A stretch of 64,000 nucleotides of DNA, taken from assembly GCA_031082125.1 (NCBI GenBank), contig JAVHLM010000020.1:1-64000 (forward strand), in the 5' to 3' direction. Below the pieces are notes generated by a model. That model saw only the letters and a list, made by a program, of their open reading frames with translations. It was not told the origin of the DNA and searched no databases. The position numbers were made by a program, and so were the translations under genes. Shown here piece after piece: positions 7,742 to 13,936 of this stretch. This DNA comes from Candidatus Eremiobacterota bacterium. GTDB taxonomy: Bacteria > Vulcanimicrobiota > CADAWZ01 > Ess09-12. Position 1 is the stretch's first letter, and the number at the start of each line of letters is the position of its first letter.

Positions 7742-7987
7742 ATGAAAGAGCTCGACAGGATTACCATTGATCCGGAAATATGCCTCGGTCAGCCGATAAT
7801 CCGGGGAATGAGGGTGACAGTTTCCGCCATTATAAGACAATTCGCAAGTGGAATGACAAAGCAGGAAATTCTTGAGGCTTATCCTGAGCTTGAAGAGGAG
7901 GACATTGTTCAGGCACTGCATTATGCAGCCTGGCTTTCTTCAGAGAGAACAAAGTACATGCCGATGAAAGGGCTGAAAAGTGCCTAA
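7742..7987 (+). CDS. DUF433-family antitoxin
   Basis: 81 residues from ATG 7742 (GGAGG at 7729-7733). The opening RITIDPEICLGQPIIRGMRV and the helix that follows (VSAIIRQFASGMTKQEILEAYPEL) are the standard DUF433 signature, a small winged-helix/HTH protein usually paired with a PIN-like DUF5615 toxin. Here the partner frame begins at GTG 7980, overlapping this gene by 8 nt, but is cut after 31 codons. The antitoxin is therefore an orphan, flanked by the broken CHAP copy and the intact CHAP gene. Confidence 0.85.
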   Translation: MKELDRITIDPEICLGQPIIRGMRVTVSAIIRQFASGMTKQEILEAYPELEEEDIVQALHYAAWLSSERTKYMPMKGLKSA

Positions 7988-8075
7988 ACTCAGCTTTCTT
8001 GCAGATATGAACATATCGCCCCTCACCATAGAACAACTCAGAAGACTTGATTGGGATATCCTTCCCATTTTCTGA
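7980..8075 (+). pseudogene. truncated DUF5615 (PIN-like) toxin
   Basis: The GTG frame overlapping the DUF433 gene encodes 31 residues beginning PKLSFLADMNISPLTIEQLR, the N-terminal strand with the catalytic Asp of DUF5615 toxins (normally about 110 residues), then stops at TGA 8073-8075. About 40 bp later begins the 3' end of the CHAP gene on the other strand, the same boundary that is duplicated at 7384. The toxin was probably cut by that rearrangement and is inactive. Confidence 0.6.
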
Positions 8076-8114
8076 GGAAAAGACATGCGCTCTCCTTGTA
8101 AATATCAGTAGCGG

Positions 8115-8849
8115 TCACCATATTCCAGGCTCGGCGGCATCAAGGAGCTGCCATCTGAACCTGCTGTCCTTGATGTTCACGATGATTCCTCTTTCAATCA
8201 TCTCGTCAGCGGTGACGGAATCGCCGGCTCTGATGACCTGTAAGAGCGGAGCGTGAGCATCTGCAGTATCACTGTTGACCGCGGAGGCATTCACGGGGTC
8301 ATTCATCATGTCAAGCGGTACAAAGACGCGGAAAGAAGTGCCGTATTTGGTGATCTGGTCTCTTACCTTGTCGCTTACCTCTTCTCCGTTCCCGAGGGAG
8401 ATTGAGATATGACCATGGATATGATAGTCGCTCCGGTTCCACACCACTATCGTGCCTTGAGGAAGCCCGCTCAGTTGTCCCGCCCTCAGTCCCTTTATCT
8501 CCCTCACCATGGGATGAATTGCGAGCTGATTTGACGCCATGAAGGCAGATCCGCCGTAAACATTGATGCCTGCAGAGGCGAGTGCCCTGGCTACATATTC
8601 ATAACAGTAGCGGCCGCTGCCCAGGGCCCTGTTCTCGGCATAATCTGCAATTGCCGTACCCGTAGGTGACGAGTGCCTCAGCACGCCATTGCTGATCCTC
8701 TCAATTTCTCTCATTCCTTCGGTATCGCCCAGTACTGCGGCCCGGACCGCAAGAGTGCGAAGCCGGTACTGCACAAACTGGTCATAGGGATCGTAATTAT
8801 TGAGGCCCATCAGCTCTCTGATCTCGCCGGGGAGCTGTTCTTTTATCAT
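8115..8849 (-). CDS. CHAP/NlpC-P60-like cysteine peptidase
   Basis: 244 residues counted from ATG 8849. The core resembles papain-fold cell-wall amidases: candidate nucleophile C82 in GSGRYCYEYVARAL, followed by a YGGSAFMASNQL segment and a candidate catalytic H147 in HIHGHISISLGNG. The substrate would be peptidoglycan cross-bridges, if exported. No signal peptide is visible from 8849, and the same frame stays open for another 121 codons upstream, up to a TAG at 9213-9215, with convincing protein sequence. The true N-terminus is therefore uncertain. A partial copy lies at 7384. The GACTTTTTC-box promoter at 9288-9328 is its likely promoter. Confidence 0.65.
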   Translation of the reverse strand: MIKEQLPGEIRELMGLNNYDPYDQFVQYRLRTLAVRAAVLGDTEGMREIERISNGVLRHSSPTGTAIADYAENRALGSGRYCYEYVARALASAGINVYGGSAFMASNQLAIHPMVREIKGLRAGQLSGLPQGTIVVWNRSDYHIHGHISISLGNGEEVSDKVRDQITKYGTSFRVFVPLDMMNDPVNASAVNSDTADAHAPLLQVIRAGDSVTADEMIERGIIVNIKDSRFRWQLLDAAEPGIW

Positions 8850-9224
8850 CCCTTCATAGTCTTCATCTATAATCTTTCTCCAGTATGCCCTGAGCTTTTC
8901 GCGGGCCTTTCTCGACTCTGCCCTGGAACCCGACTTTATGGCGAACTGGAGCTGTGCCTCCAGGAGAGCTTCCTCGGTAGAGTCGTGATAGAATATTCTC
9001 TGTTTTATGAGGGGCAGAATACTTTCCTCAACCGGTGGTATCGTGGTGTCATCTGAGCGCGGCGGTATTATGGGGAGTGCCTCAAGAATCTCCTGAGGCA
9101 GCGGCGTAGCAGAGAGCTCCGGAAGGACAGTGAAAGCTCCGGGCTCTAAGAAAGTTGTGCTGTAAGGTATTTTAGCATAATCGTAAAACGCAACCGCGCC
9201 CTTTCTGTTTTTCTATCCGAGCAT
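8850..9224 (-). other. open N-terminal extension of the CHAP-like gene with in-frame amber codon
   Basis: In the frame of the gene below, ATG CTC GGA TAG occurs at 9224-9213, followed by 121 sense codons that run into ATG 8849. The encoded stretch is proline/glutamate-rich (LPQEILEALPIIPPRSDDTT) then helical (AESRKAREKLRAYWRKIIDE). It has no ATG, GTG or TTG of its own. Either the gene is interrupted by one nonsense mutation at codon 4, or a non-standard start is used. Confidence 0.55.
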
Positions 9225-9287
9225 TCCATGCAGTACCGGGAATCCTGAAGCTGCCGGAATTTATTTATTTCTCTGTCTCTTACTCTC

Positions 9288-9328
9288 ATTATACCTCTTC
9301 AGGGTCACGATTGATATATGAAAAAGTC
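9288..9328 (-). promoter_or_regulatory. GACTTTTTC-box promoter upstream of the CHAP-like gene
   Basis: Minus strand: GACTTTTTC (9328-9320), then 26 nt, then TATAAT (9293-9288) in the context GAGGTATAATGAGAG. Spacing from box start to -10 start is 35 nt. Downstream sequence (GAGAGTAAGAGACAGAG) resembles that after the 13630 promoter. Confidence 0.7.
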
Positions 9329-9332
9329 TCAT

Positions 9333-9393
9333 AAAAAAACCAGGCTGGAACCATTGTTGAGGAACCTGCCTGGCGCACTCCCTGGACCCGAAC
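9333..9393 (-). terminator. 61-bp duplicated terminator, copy 1 (after the STAS gene)
   Basis: On the minus strand CCAGGC ... GCCTGG is followed by a run of seven T, 40 nt after the STAS stop. The 61 bp are identical to 9903-9963. Each copy abuts a GACTTTTTC-box promoter, so terminator and promoter form one cassette that was duplicated together. Confidence 0.7.
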
Positions 9394-9432
9394 TTAAATC
9401 TGATAAAAACCCGGGAGCTCCCCTGGCTTTCT

Positions 9433-9816
9433 CTAGTGACCTTCCGAGAATGCGCAAAGGGCATCAACTTCGTTCTCGAAAATCAAGAGGAATCCATAGA
9501 GCTTTGCAATGCTGAGCATTCTTTTCATAGAGCTTTGAGGAGAGCACAGGCCGAAAAAATTTCCTTTTTCACGCTGCTTTTTATGGAAAGCAATGAGAAG
9601 AGAAAGACCTATACTATCCATGTAGCAGGTCTTCAATAAATTCAAGAGGATATGTTTTTCTTTGCATATCAGCTTCTCGAGCTCCCTGCCCAGATATTTT
9701 GCACTATGTATATCCACATCACCCATGATTTCCAGCACGATTACCTTATCATGCTTTCTCATGGCAAGCATCATTTCTCCAGCCGCTAATTCTTCGCCCA
9801 CTTCTTTGTACGCCAT
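9433..9816 (-). CDS. STAS-domain anti-sigma-factor antagonist
   Basis: 127 residues; GGGGAGGG precedes the ATG by 9 nt. The whole protein is one STAS domain: IVLEIMGDVDIHSAKYL (first strands and helix), HILLNLLKTCYMDSIGLSLL with S68 in the conserved phosphorylation loop (DS-x-G), and MKRMLSIAKLYGFLLIF at the end. In partner-switching systems such a protein, when unphosphorylated, binds an anti-sigma kinase and frees its sigma factor. An RsbU-like phosphatase is encoded at 48185. No anti-sigma kinase is adjacent. Its promoter belongs to the six-member GACTTTTTC group. Confidence 0.85.
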   Translation of the reverse strand: MAYKEVGEELAAGEMMLAMRKHDKVIVLEIMGDVDIHSAKYLGRELEKLICKEKHILLNLLKTCYMDSIGLSLLIAFHKKQREKGNFFGLCSPQSSMKRMLSIAKLYGFLLIFENEVDALCAFSEGH

Positions 9817-9857
9817 TTCTTCCAGCCCTCCCCATATAATGAGCGTCAGTATATATA

Positions 9858-9898
9858 ATTATACTCTTATAACTACCGGTTTCATATAGGAAAAAGTC
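9858..9898 (-). promoter_or_regulatory. GACTTTTTC-box promoter of the STAS gene
   Basis: Minus strand: GACTTTTTC (9898-9890), CTATATGAAACCGG, then TATAAT (9863-9858); 35 nt from box start to -10 start. Leader to ATG 9816 is about 35 nt. Confidence 0.7.
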
Positions 9899-9902
9899 TA
9901 GA

Positions 9903-9963
9903 AAAAAAACCAGGCTGGAACCATTGTTGAGGAACCTGCCTGGCGCACTCCCTGGACCCGAAC
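9903..9963 (-). terminator. 61-bp duplicated terminator, copy 2 (end of stress operon)
   Basis: Identical to 9333-9393. It follows the stop of the 9982 gene by 18 nt and has an eight-T tract on the minus strand. Confidence 0.7.
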
Positions 9964-9981
9964 ATGAAATTTAAAGCTGCC

Positions 9982-10323
9982 TTACCAGTATATCTGCTTT
10001 GCCTTGACGTGACCTCCCATTGTATAGCCGCCCTTCACCCTGATCATCATATCTTCGTGAAAGCTCCTCCAGGCCCCTGAGTGCGAGATGGACTGCATGT
10101 TATGGGAGAACCTCGTGTTATTGTCTATCTCCACATATTGCACATCCTTGTTTCCCCCCTCATGGACTCTTACCTGAAGGCGGTTGCTGTTCTTTTCCAC
10201 CTCCACAATCTTCACCTTCATGTTGACCAGCACGAGCTGGGCGCTCACGGTGACGGAGAGAACAATGGATACCAGCAGAAGGGTAAGTATCGCATAGAGA
10301 AAAATGTTCCTTTTCCTTTTCAT
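9982..10323 (-). CDS. exported small protein, DUF5666-like
   Basis: 113 residues. Residues 1-28 are a signal peptide or anchor (KRNIFLYAILTLLLVSIVLSVTVSA-Q). The rest is a small beta domain: VKIVEVEKNSNRLQVRV, then VQYVEIDNNTRF, and a closing MMIRVKGGYTMGGHVKAKQIYW. This pattern (strand, 'L.V', 'T.', 'G..V.V.G', 'A..I') resembles DUF5666, an OB-like fold found in envelope proteins of unknown role. It is the last gene of a three-gene operon behind GlsB-like and lmo0937-like membrane proteins, which suggests an envelope-stress context. AGGAGG precedes the start. Confidence 0.65.
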   Translation of the reverse strand: MKRKRNIFLYAILTLLLVSIVLSVTVSAQLVLVNMKVKIVEVEKNSNRLQVRVHEGGNKDVQYVEIDNNTRFSHNMQSISHSGAWRSFHEDMMIRVKGGYTMGGHVKAKQIYW

Positions 10324-10361
10324 TGCATGACCTCCTTTTACTATTGACTATGAACAGGTAG

Positions 10362-10511
10362 TCATACGGCTCTTCGCCCCTGGATGACTCTGACCAGAAA
10401 GACCACAATCGCGACGACAAGCAAAACATGAATGAATCCGCCCACTGTGACGCCGCTGACCATGCCAAGCAGCCAGAGTACGGCAAGTATCGCAAATATT
10501 GTCCAGAGCAT
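10362..10511 (-). CDS. lmo0937-family small membrane protein
   Basis: 49 residues. The start is ATG 10511, because AAAGGAGG lies 8 nt away; the ATG at 10517 is too close. The sequence MLWTIFAILAVLWLLGMVSG, then GGFIHVLLVVAIVVFLVRV and a final IQGRR, is the standard two-helix lmo0937 family, common in stress-induced operons; the function is unknown. It lies between the GlsB-like and DUF5666-like genes on the same transcript. Confidence 0.85.
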   Translation of the reverse strand: MLWTIFAILAVLWLLGMVSGVTVGGFIHVLLVVAIVVFLVRVIQGRRAV

Positions 10512-10571
10512 GTCCATAACCTCCTTTCACTTCAGAACATTAGTGAAGACCTGTAAATCCGGCACTGTCCG

Positions 10572-10841
10572 TTATCTTCTTCTCGTTATGAGGTTGAGCA
10601 GGGCTACGCATATAATCGCCCCTCCGATGGCCCAGATTATGGGATAGGCATGACCTCCCACCTGAAGGGCAAAAATGACAGGGAGGTGTAATTTTGCCGC
10701 AACAAAGCTTCCCACATAACTGCCGAGAAATCCGATGAATATTGCTCCAAGGCATCCAAGCCTGGAGCCGCCTCCGCCTGCAAGGCCGGCTCCTATTGAG
10801 CCGGTGATAAACGCTATGATGATACGTATCAATAGATCCAT
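10572..10841 (-). CDS. GlsB/YeaQ/YmgE-family stress membrane protein
   Basis: 89 residues, three hydrophobic segments, opening MDLLIRIIIAFITGSIGAGLAGGGGSRLGCLGAIFIGFLG: the glycine-rich first helix and G.....LG...G..GS.VG pattern of the transglycosylase-associated/GlsB family. Such proteins are typically induced by general stress; the biochemical role is unknown. First gene of the operon driven from the GACTTTTTC-box promoter at 10923-10963, about 75 nt upstream. Confidence 0.9.
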   Translation of the reverse strand: MDLLIRIIIAFITGSIGAGLAGGGGSRLGCLGAIFIGFLGSYVGSFVAAKLHLPVIFALQVGGHAYPIIWAIGGAIICVALLNLITRRR

Positions 10842-10922
10842 GGTATCATTCCTTTCTCCTGAAATAGCTGCCTGAAGACTGATATTCCTGATTGAAGAGG
10901 GCTATCTCTCTCTCCTGACTTC

Positions 10923-10963
10923 ATTATACCTCGTTATTGCCGAGGTTTATATGAGAAAAAGTC
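10923..10963 (-). promoter_or_regulatory. GACTTTTTC-box promoter of the GlsB stress operon
   Basis: Minus strand: GACTTTTTC (10963-10955), 26 nt, TATAAT (10928-10923) in GAGGTATAATGA; box-to--10 distance 35 nt. The leader contains CCCTCTTCAATCA, also found downstream of the 13630 promoter. Confidence 0.7.
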
Positions 10964-11029
10964 CAGTCTTCGCGGTGAATAGCAGAGTAAAGAGGTTTCG
11001 GGATAAGAGGGGGGCGGTATGGCGTGATA

Positions 11030-11062
11030 GGGGCCGCCCCAGTAAATTACTGAGACGGCCCC
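11030..11062 (-). terminator. near-perfect 33-nt palindrome after the stalk-domain gene
   Basis: GGGGCCGCCCCAGTAA and TTACTGAGACGGCCCC pair at 14 of 16 positions around a single base, 38 nt past the stop at 11101. No T-run follows on either strand, so it may act as a factor-dependent end or a transcript stabiliser. Confidence 0.5.
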
Positions 11063-11100
11063 TTGGGCGGGGGCTCCGGAAAGAGGGAAGCACTATGATC

Positions 11101-12759
11101 TTATCTCCTGTTCACCTTCAATGTCACTATTGAGGACTGCAGCCCCTGGGCATCCTGAGCCACTCCTGTGATCGTGTACGATCCGCCATTCACAGGAAAC
11201 CAGTCGCTTATCGCGTATTGAAAGTTTCCTGCCTCGTTCGCCTGAACCTGGGATTCCATGAGCTTGTTGTCCATGCCGATACCCAAAACCCCCATGTAGA
11301 CGCTTACATTAAGAGAGACCTTTGCATAGGGACTGGTCTGGCCGGAGATTGTAAAATTCTTGTCAACCGTTGATCCTGACTGCGGAGAGGTAATCTGAAG
11401 CCCGAGCTGGCTTGATCTCACCGAAACGGACGTGGTGGTATTGAGTGATATGGTGGAATGGCCGGGCAGCGTGAGATATCCTGTCACGGGAGCGTTTTGA
11501 AAGATATCACCCTGCTGAATCTGATAGTTGCCCATATATACTCCCGATGACGTCTCAGCCATTGCATTGTTCGTGCGGTAGGTGCCTATGCTATATGCTG
11601 CTGTTCCTCCAGGGTCGCCCTGCATCCTGACCTGCAGCACTTCTCCGACTGCAAGAGGCGCAGTCGCGCTGTGCGTGATTGATTGTATCCTGTCCATGGT
11701 CTGCACGTTGAAATACCAGGTCTTACTTACAGGATTCCCTGAAGTGTCGGTAGCCGAGAAGGCTATCGAGGTCTGCCCCTGCGGCAGGTCAAAGGGCACC
11801 GCATAAGACACGAGCTCATTGCTTACGGTGGGGTACCCGACGCGTTGATTGTTGATCATGAGATTCACTGATGAGCTCTGGAGAGATGAGCTCCCTGTGG
11901 ACTCGAGCACAATGAGGATATTCGGGCGGTTTGTCTTTATCGTGCTGTTTTCATCAGGAAGGACTTTCATGATTTTCACGTACTTCGCATCAATTCCCAC
12001 CCCCGACTGCGCCTGAAGCATGGTTTCGCGGCCGTTCCGGGTGAGCCTTCCAAAGATGGAGGCATTCCGGATATTTCCTGCAGACTCAGGAATTCTGAAG
12101 CTGCCTGAATATATTCCCTGCGAGGTCTCATTCATCAGGTTGTTCACCGAAATACCCGCGATATCAAAGGTTGCCGTGCCGCCGGAATCCCCGGCGAGAG
12201 TGACCGTGATGACACTCCCCGGCTGGATCGGTCCCGAGGCATTATGAGTCACGCTCGATATCTTCGGCCCCTGTGACGATTGCGTCTGGGGAGGCGTATA
12301 CTGCTGGGAAGACGGATACTGCGGTTCAGCGCTGCCGGCTGTTGAGCTTATCATCACCGTTCTGGAGGCGGCCTGCCACTCCACGTCCGCCCCGAGAGCT
12401 TCGCTTATGAACCTCAGGGGCACTAATGTTCTTCCCCGCACCATGGCCGCCGGGGCGCTCAGCTGCTGTGAGTTTCCATTTACCGATGCAAAATTTGAGC
12501 CTATCTGGATGATGATCTCGGTGGAATCTTTTACGGCAGTGATGGTCTGTGTTGCTGACCTCCACTTCACATCAGCCCCGAGCTCTTCGAAGACTCCTCT
12601 CATAGGCACCATTACATTTCCATTGATCATCACCGGCGGCTGATCGAAGGAAATTATCCTGTTGTTGATAAAGACTCTTATTCCCTGCGCCATGACGGGA
12701 CAGAGCATAATAAGAATGAGCAGTAGAGTGACTGGCAGTAAAATCCATAGTTTCTTCAT
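11101..12759 (-). CDS. exported copper-amine-oxidase-N ('stalk') domain protein with Ig-like repeats
   Basis: 552 residues with a signal peptide (LLPVTLLLILIMLCPVMA-Q). Residues about 27-140 hold a duplicated stalk motif (VMVPMRGVFEELGADVKW and LVPLRFISEALGADVEW), a domain that binds cell-surface partners and is named from copper amine oxidase N-termini but carries no oxidase activity. Two homologous Ig-like domains follow (both contain ITHSA/VTHNA ... GG.A.. ... SG.Y.G....), and a bacterial Ig-like C-terminal domain ends in TGVAQDAQGLQSSIVTLKV. It lies behind the 175-aa exported gene, with a hairpin between them. Confidence 0.8.
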   Translation of the reverse strand: MKKLWILLPVTLLLILIMLCPVMAQGIRVFINNRIISFDQPPVMINGNVMVPMRGVFEELGADVKWRSATQTITAVKDSTEIIIQIGSNFASVNGNSQQLSAPAAMVRGRTLVPLRFISEALGADVEWQAASRTVMISSTAGSAEPQYPSSQQYTPPQTQSSQGPKISSVTHNASGPIQPGSVITVTLAGDSGGTATFDIAGISVNNLMNETSQGIYSGSFRIPESAGNIRNASIFGRLTRNGRETMLQAQSGVGIDAKYVKIMKVLPDENSTIKTNRPNILIVLESTGSSSLQSSSVNLMINNQRVGYPTVSNELVSYAVPFDLPQGQTSIAFSATDTSGNPVSKTWYFNVQTMDRIQSITHSATAPLAVGEVLQVRMQGDPGGTAAYSIGTYRTNNAMAETSSGVYMGNYQIQQGDIFQNAPVTGYLTLPGHSTISLNTTTSVSVRSSQLGLQITSPQSGSTVDKNFTISGQTSPYAKVSLNVSVYMGVLGIGMDNKLMESQVQANEAGNFQYAISDWFPVNGGSYTITGVAQDAQGLQSSIVTLKVNRR

Positions 12760-12810
12760 CGGAGCACCTCTTTCTTGACAAATGGGAGCAGGAAATAAAA
12801 GCTTAAGAAG

Positions 12811-12833
12811 AAAGGGAGGTCTCCCTCCCTTTC
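12811..12833 (-). terminator. hairpin between the 12845 and 11101 genes
   Basis: GGGAGG / CCTCCC flanked by A- and T-rich sequence, just after the stop at 12845 on the minus strand. It may partially terminate, leaving reduced read-through to the stalk-domain gene, which has no obvious promoter of its own. Confidence 0.45.
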
Positions 12834-12844
12834 TTTACGACTGG

Positions 12845-13372
12845 TTAGGGTTGCTTGATTGAGTCTATCGGGTAAGTGCCTTCTATGATACCTTTTGATA
12901 TCGTTACTTTACCCGGTCTCTGCAGAACAATCTCCGCCTGAAGAGTAAATGCGTTTGACAGAACTTCTGAATTCACCGATTTGACGGGCGTGCGATCGCG
13001 TGCCACTGTCTCCCCCGCCTTGATTGAATCAATGTTTGTCCATTTCTGCAGCTCGTCCCAGTTGCCTGTAGTAGGATTCTTGACGCGAAGATAGACCACG
13101 AGATTATCAGCGAGGTTGCCTGCTGAAATGGTCCCGGTGTTCTTGACTCTTACTCTGAAATTGACTTCCGGACCCTCTCCGAACTTTCTGATCACGATAT
13201 CCTGCAGCTCAAGATTGGCGCCTACTTTCGATATGAGCATTCTGCTGTCCTGAGGTGAGTCATCCTCTACCGTGGACAGAACCATTGCTGCAGACGCCAC
13301 CTTTGCCGTCTGAAAGGCCGCAGCGACAATCAGAATTGCCAGGGCGATGATTAAAAGCTTTTTAATGTTCAT
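12845..13372 (-). CDS. exported protein with CARDB-like beta domain
   Basis: 175 residues from ATG 13372 (AAGGAG 11 nt upstream); a longer frame to 13429 lacks such a site. A signal peptide (KLLIIALAILIVAAAFQTAKVASA) is followed by one beta-sandwich of about 120 residues: LELQDIVIRKF, VNFRVRVKNTGTISAGNLADNL and VARDRTPVKSV, the strand pattern of CARDB/DUF11-type adhesion domains. Function unknown; extracytoplasmic. The leader from the GACTTTTTC-box promoter is long, about 250 nt, and may hold further control. Confidence 0.7.
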   Translation of the reverse strand: MNIKKLLIIALAILIVAAAFQTAKVASAAMVLSTVEDDSPQDSRMLISKVGANLELQDIVIRKFGEGPEVNFRVRVKNTGTISAGNLADNLVVYLRVKNPTTGNWDELQKWTNIDSIKAGETVARDRTPVKSVNSEVLSNAFTLQAEIVLQRPGKVTISKGIIEGTYPIDSIKQP

Positions 13373-13629
13373 TTTCACTATTCTCCTTTTGCTATGATTC
13401 TTCAATGCCGGATATGAACCGCATCTCATTTTCTGTCCTTACGCCTCCTCTCTTATCGATCCCGGGCCACTGGCTGATCTCTCATCGAATGAGCGCTCTC
13501 TGGCTTATACCGGGGAAACCTCTGCGGAACTTGGCGTTCCTGACCGCGAGTAACGGGAGAGACTATGATAGGCCATCATTGCACAGTGCCGGCACTTTGA
13601 TTGAAGAGGGATATCTGTCTCCTGCTCTC

Positions 13630-13670
13630 ATTATAGCTCTTTATGATCCCGGTTCATATAAGAAAAAGTC
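13630..13670 (-). promoter_or_regulatory. GACTTTTTC-box promoter of the 12845 gene
   Basis: Minus strand: GACTTTTTC (13670-13662), TTATATGAACCGGG, then TATAAT (13635-13630); 35 nt spacing. It is followed by GAGAGCAGGAGACAGATA and CCCTCTTCAATCA, shared in part with the 9288 and 10923 promoters, which points to recent duplication of whole promoter-leader units. Confidence 0.7.
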
Positions 13671-13811
13671 CAGTCTTCGGGGAGGTGGCATTTAGTTTAC
13701 CGGAGGCTTCACCCCTTTGTGCCCTGCGGTACAGACTTCAGAGGGTCAGTCCTGTATAATAAAATCAGAGAAGGAAAACCGAGAGAGAGGAAAACAAAAA
13801 AGTCACGATAT

Positions 13812-13858
13812 GGTCCTCCGAACCTGCACGCAAGCGCGTTGCCCCCACCCGGAGGACC
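13812..13858. other. nested stem-loop in the 13.7-13.9 kb intergenic region
   Basis: GGTCCTCCG (13812-13820) pairs with CGGAGGACC (13850-13858), enclosing a small hairpin GCAA-GCGCG-TTGC. A plus-strand TATAAT lies at 13755-13760, so a short transcript is conceivable. Part of it (GCGTTGCCCCC then GGAGG) recurs at 56128-56148. Apart from this, the promoter and the terminator, 13430-13936 holds no gene I can support. Confidence 0.4.
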
Positions 13859-13883
13859 TACATGGGAAGCAAGAAAAGTTCAT

Positions 13884-13921
13884 ATAAAAGCCTGCCGTCA
13901 CCTCCGGGAAATGCGGCAGGC
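13884..13921 (-). terminator. intrinsic terminator of the ligand-gated channel gene
   Basis: GCCTGCCG / CGGCAGGC, a perfect 8-bp stem over a 16-nt loop, followed on the minus strand by TTTTAT, 16 nt after the stop codon at 13937. Confidence 0.8.
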
Positions 13922-13936
13922 TCTTTCTGTCCTCAT

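Noticed and set aside
13812-13858. Cyclic-di-GMP (GEMM) riboswitch
   Set aside because: Contains ACGCAA-like sequence in a stem-loop, but the conserved GEMM core and second helix are not there.
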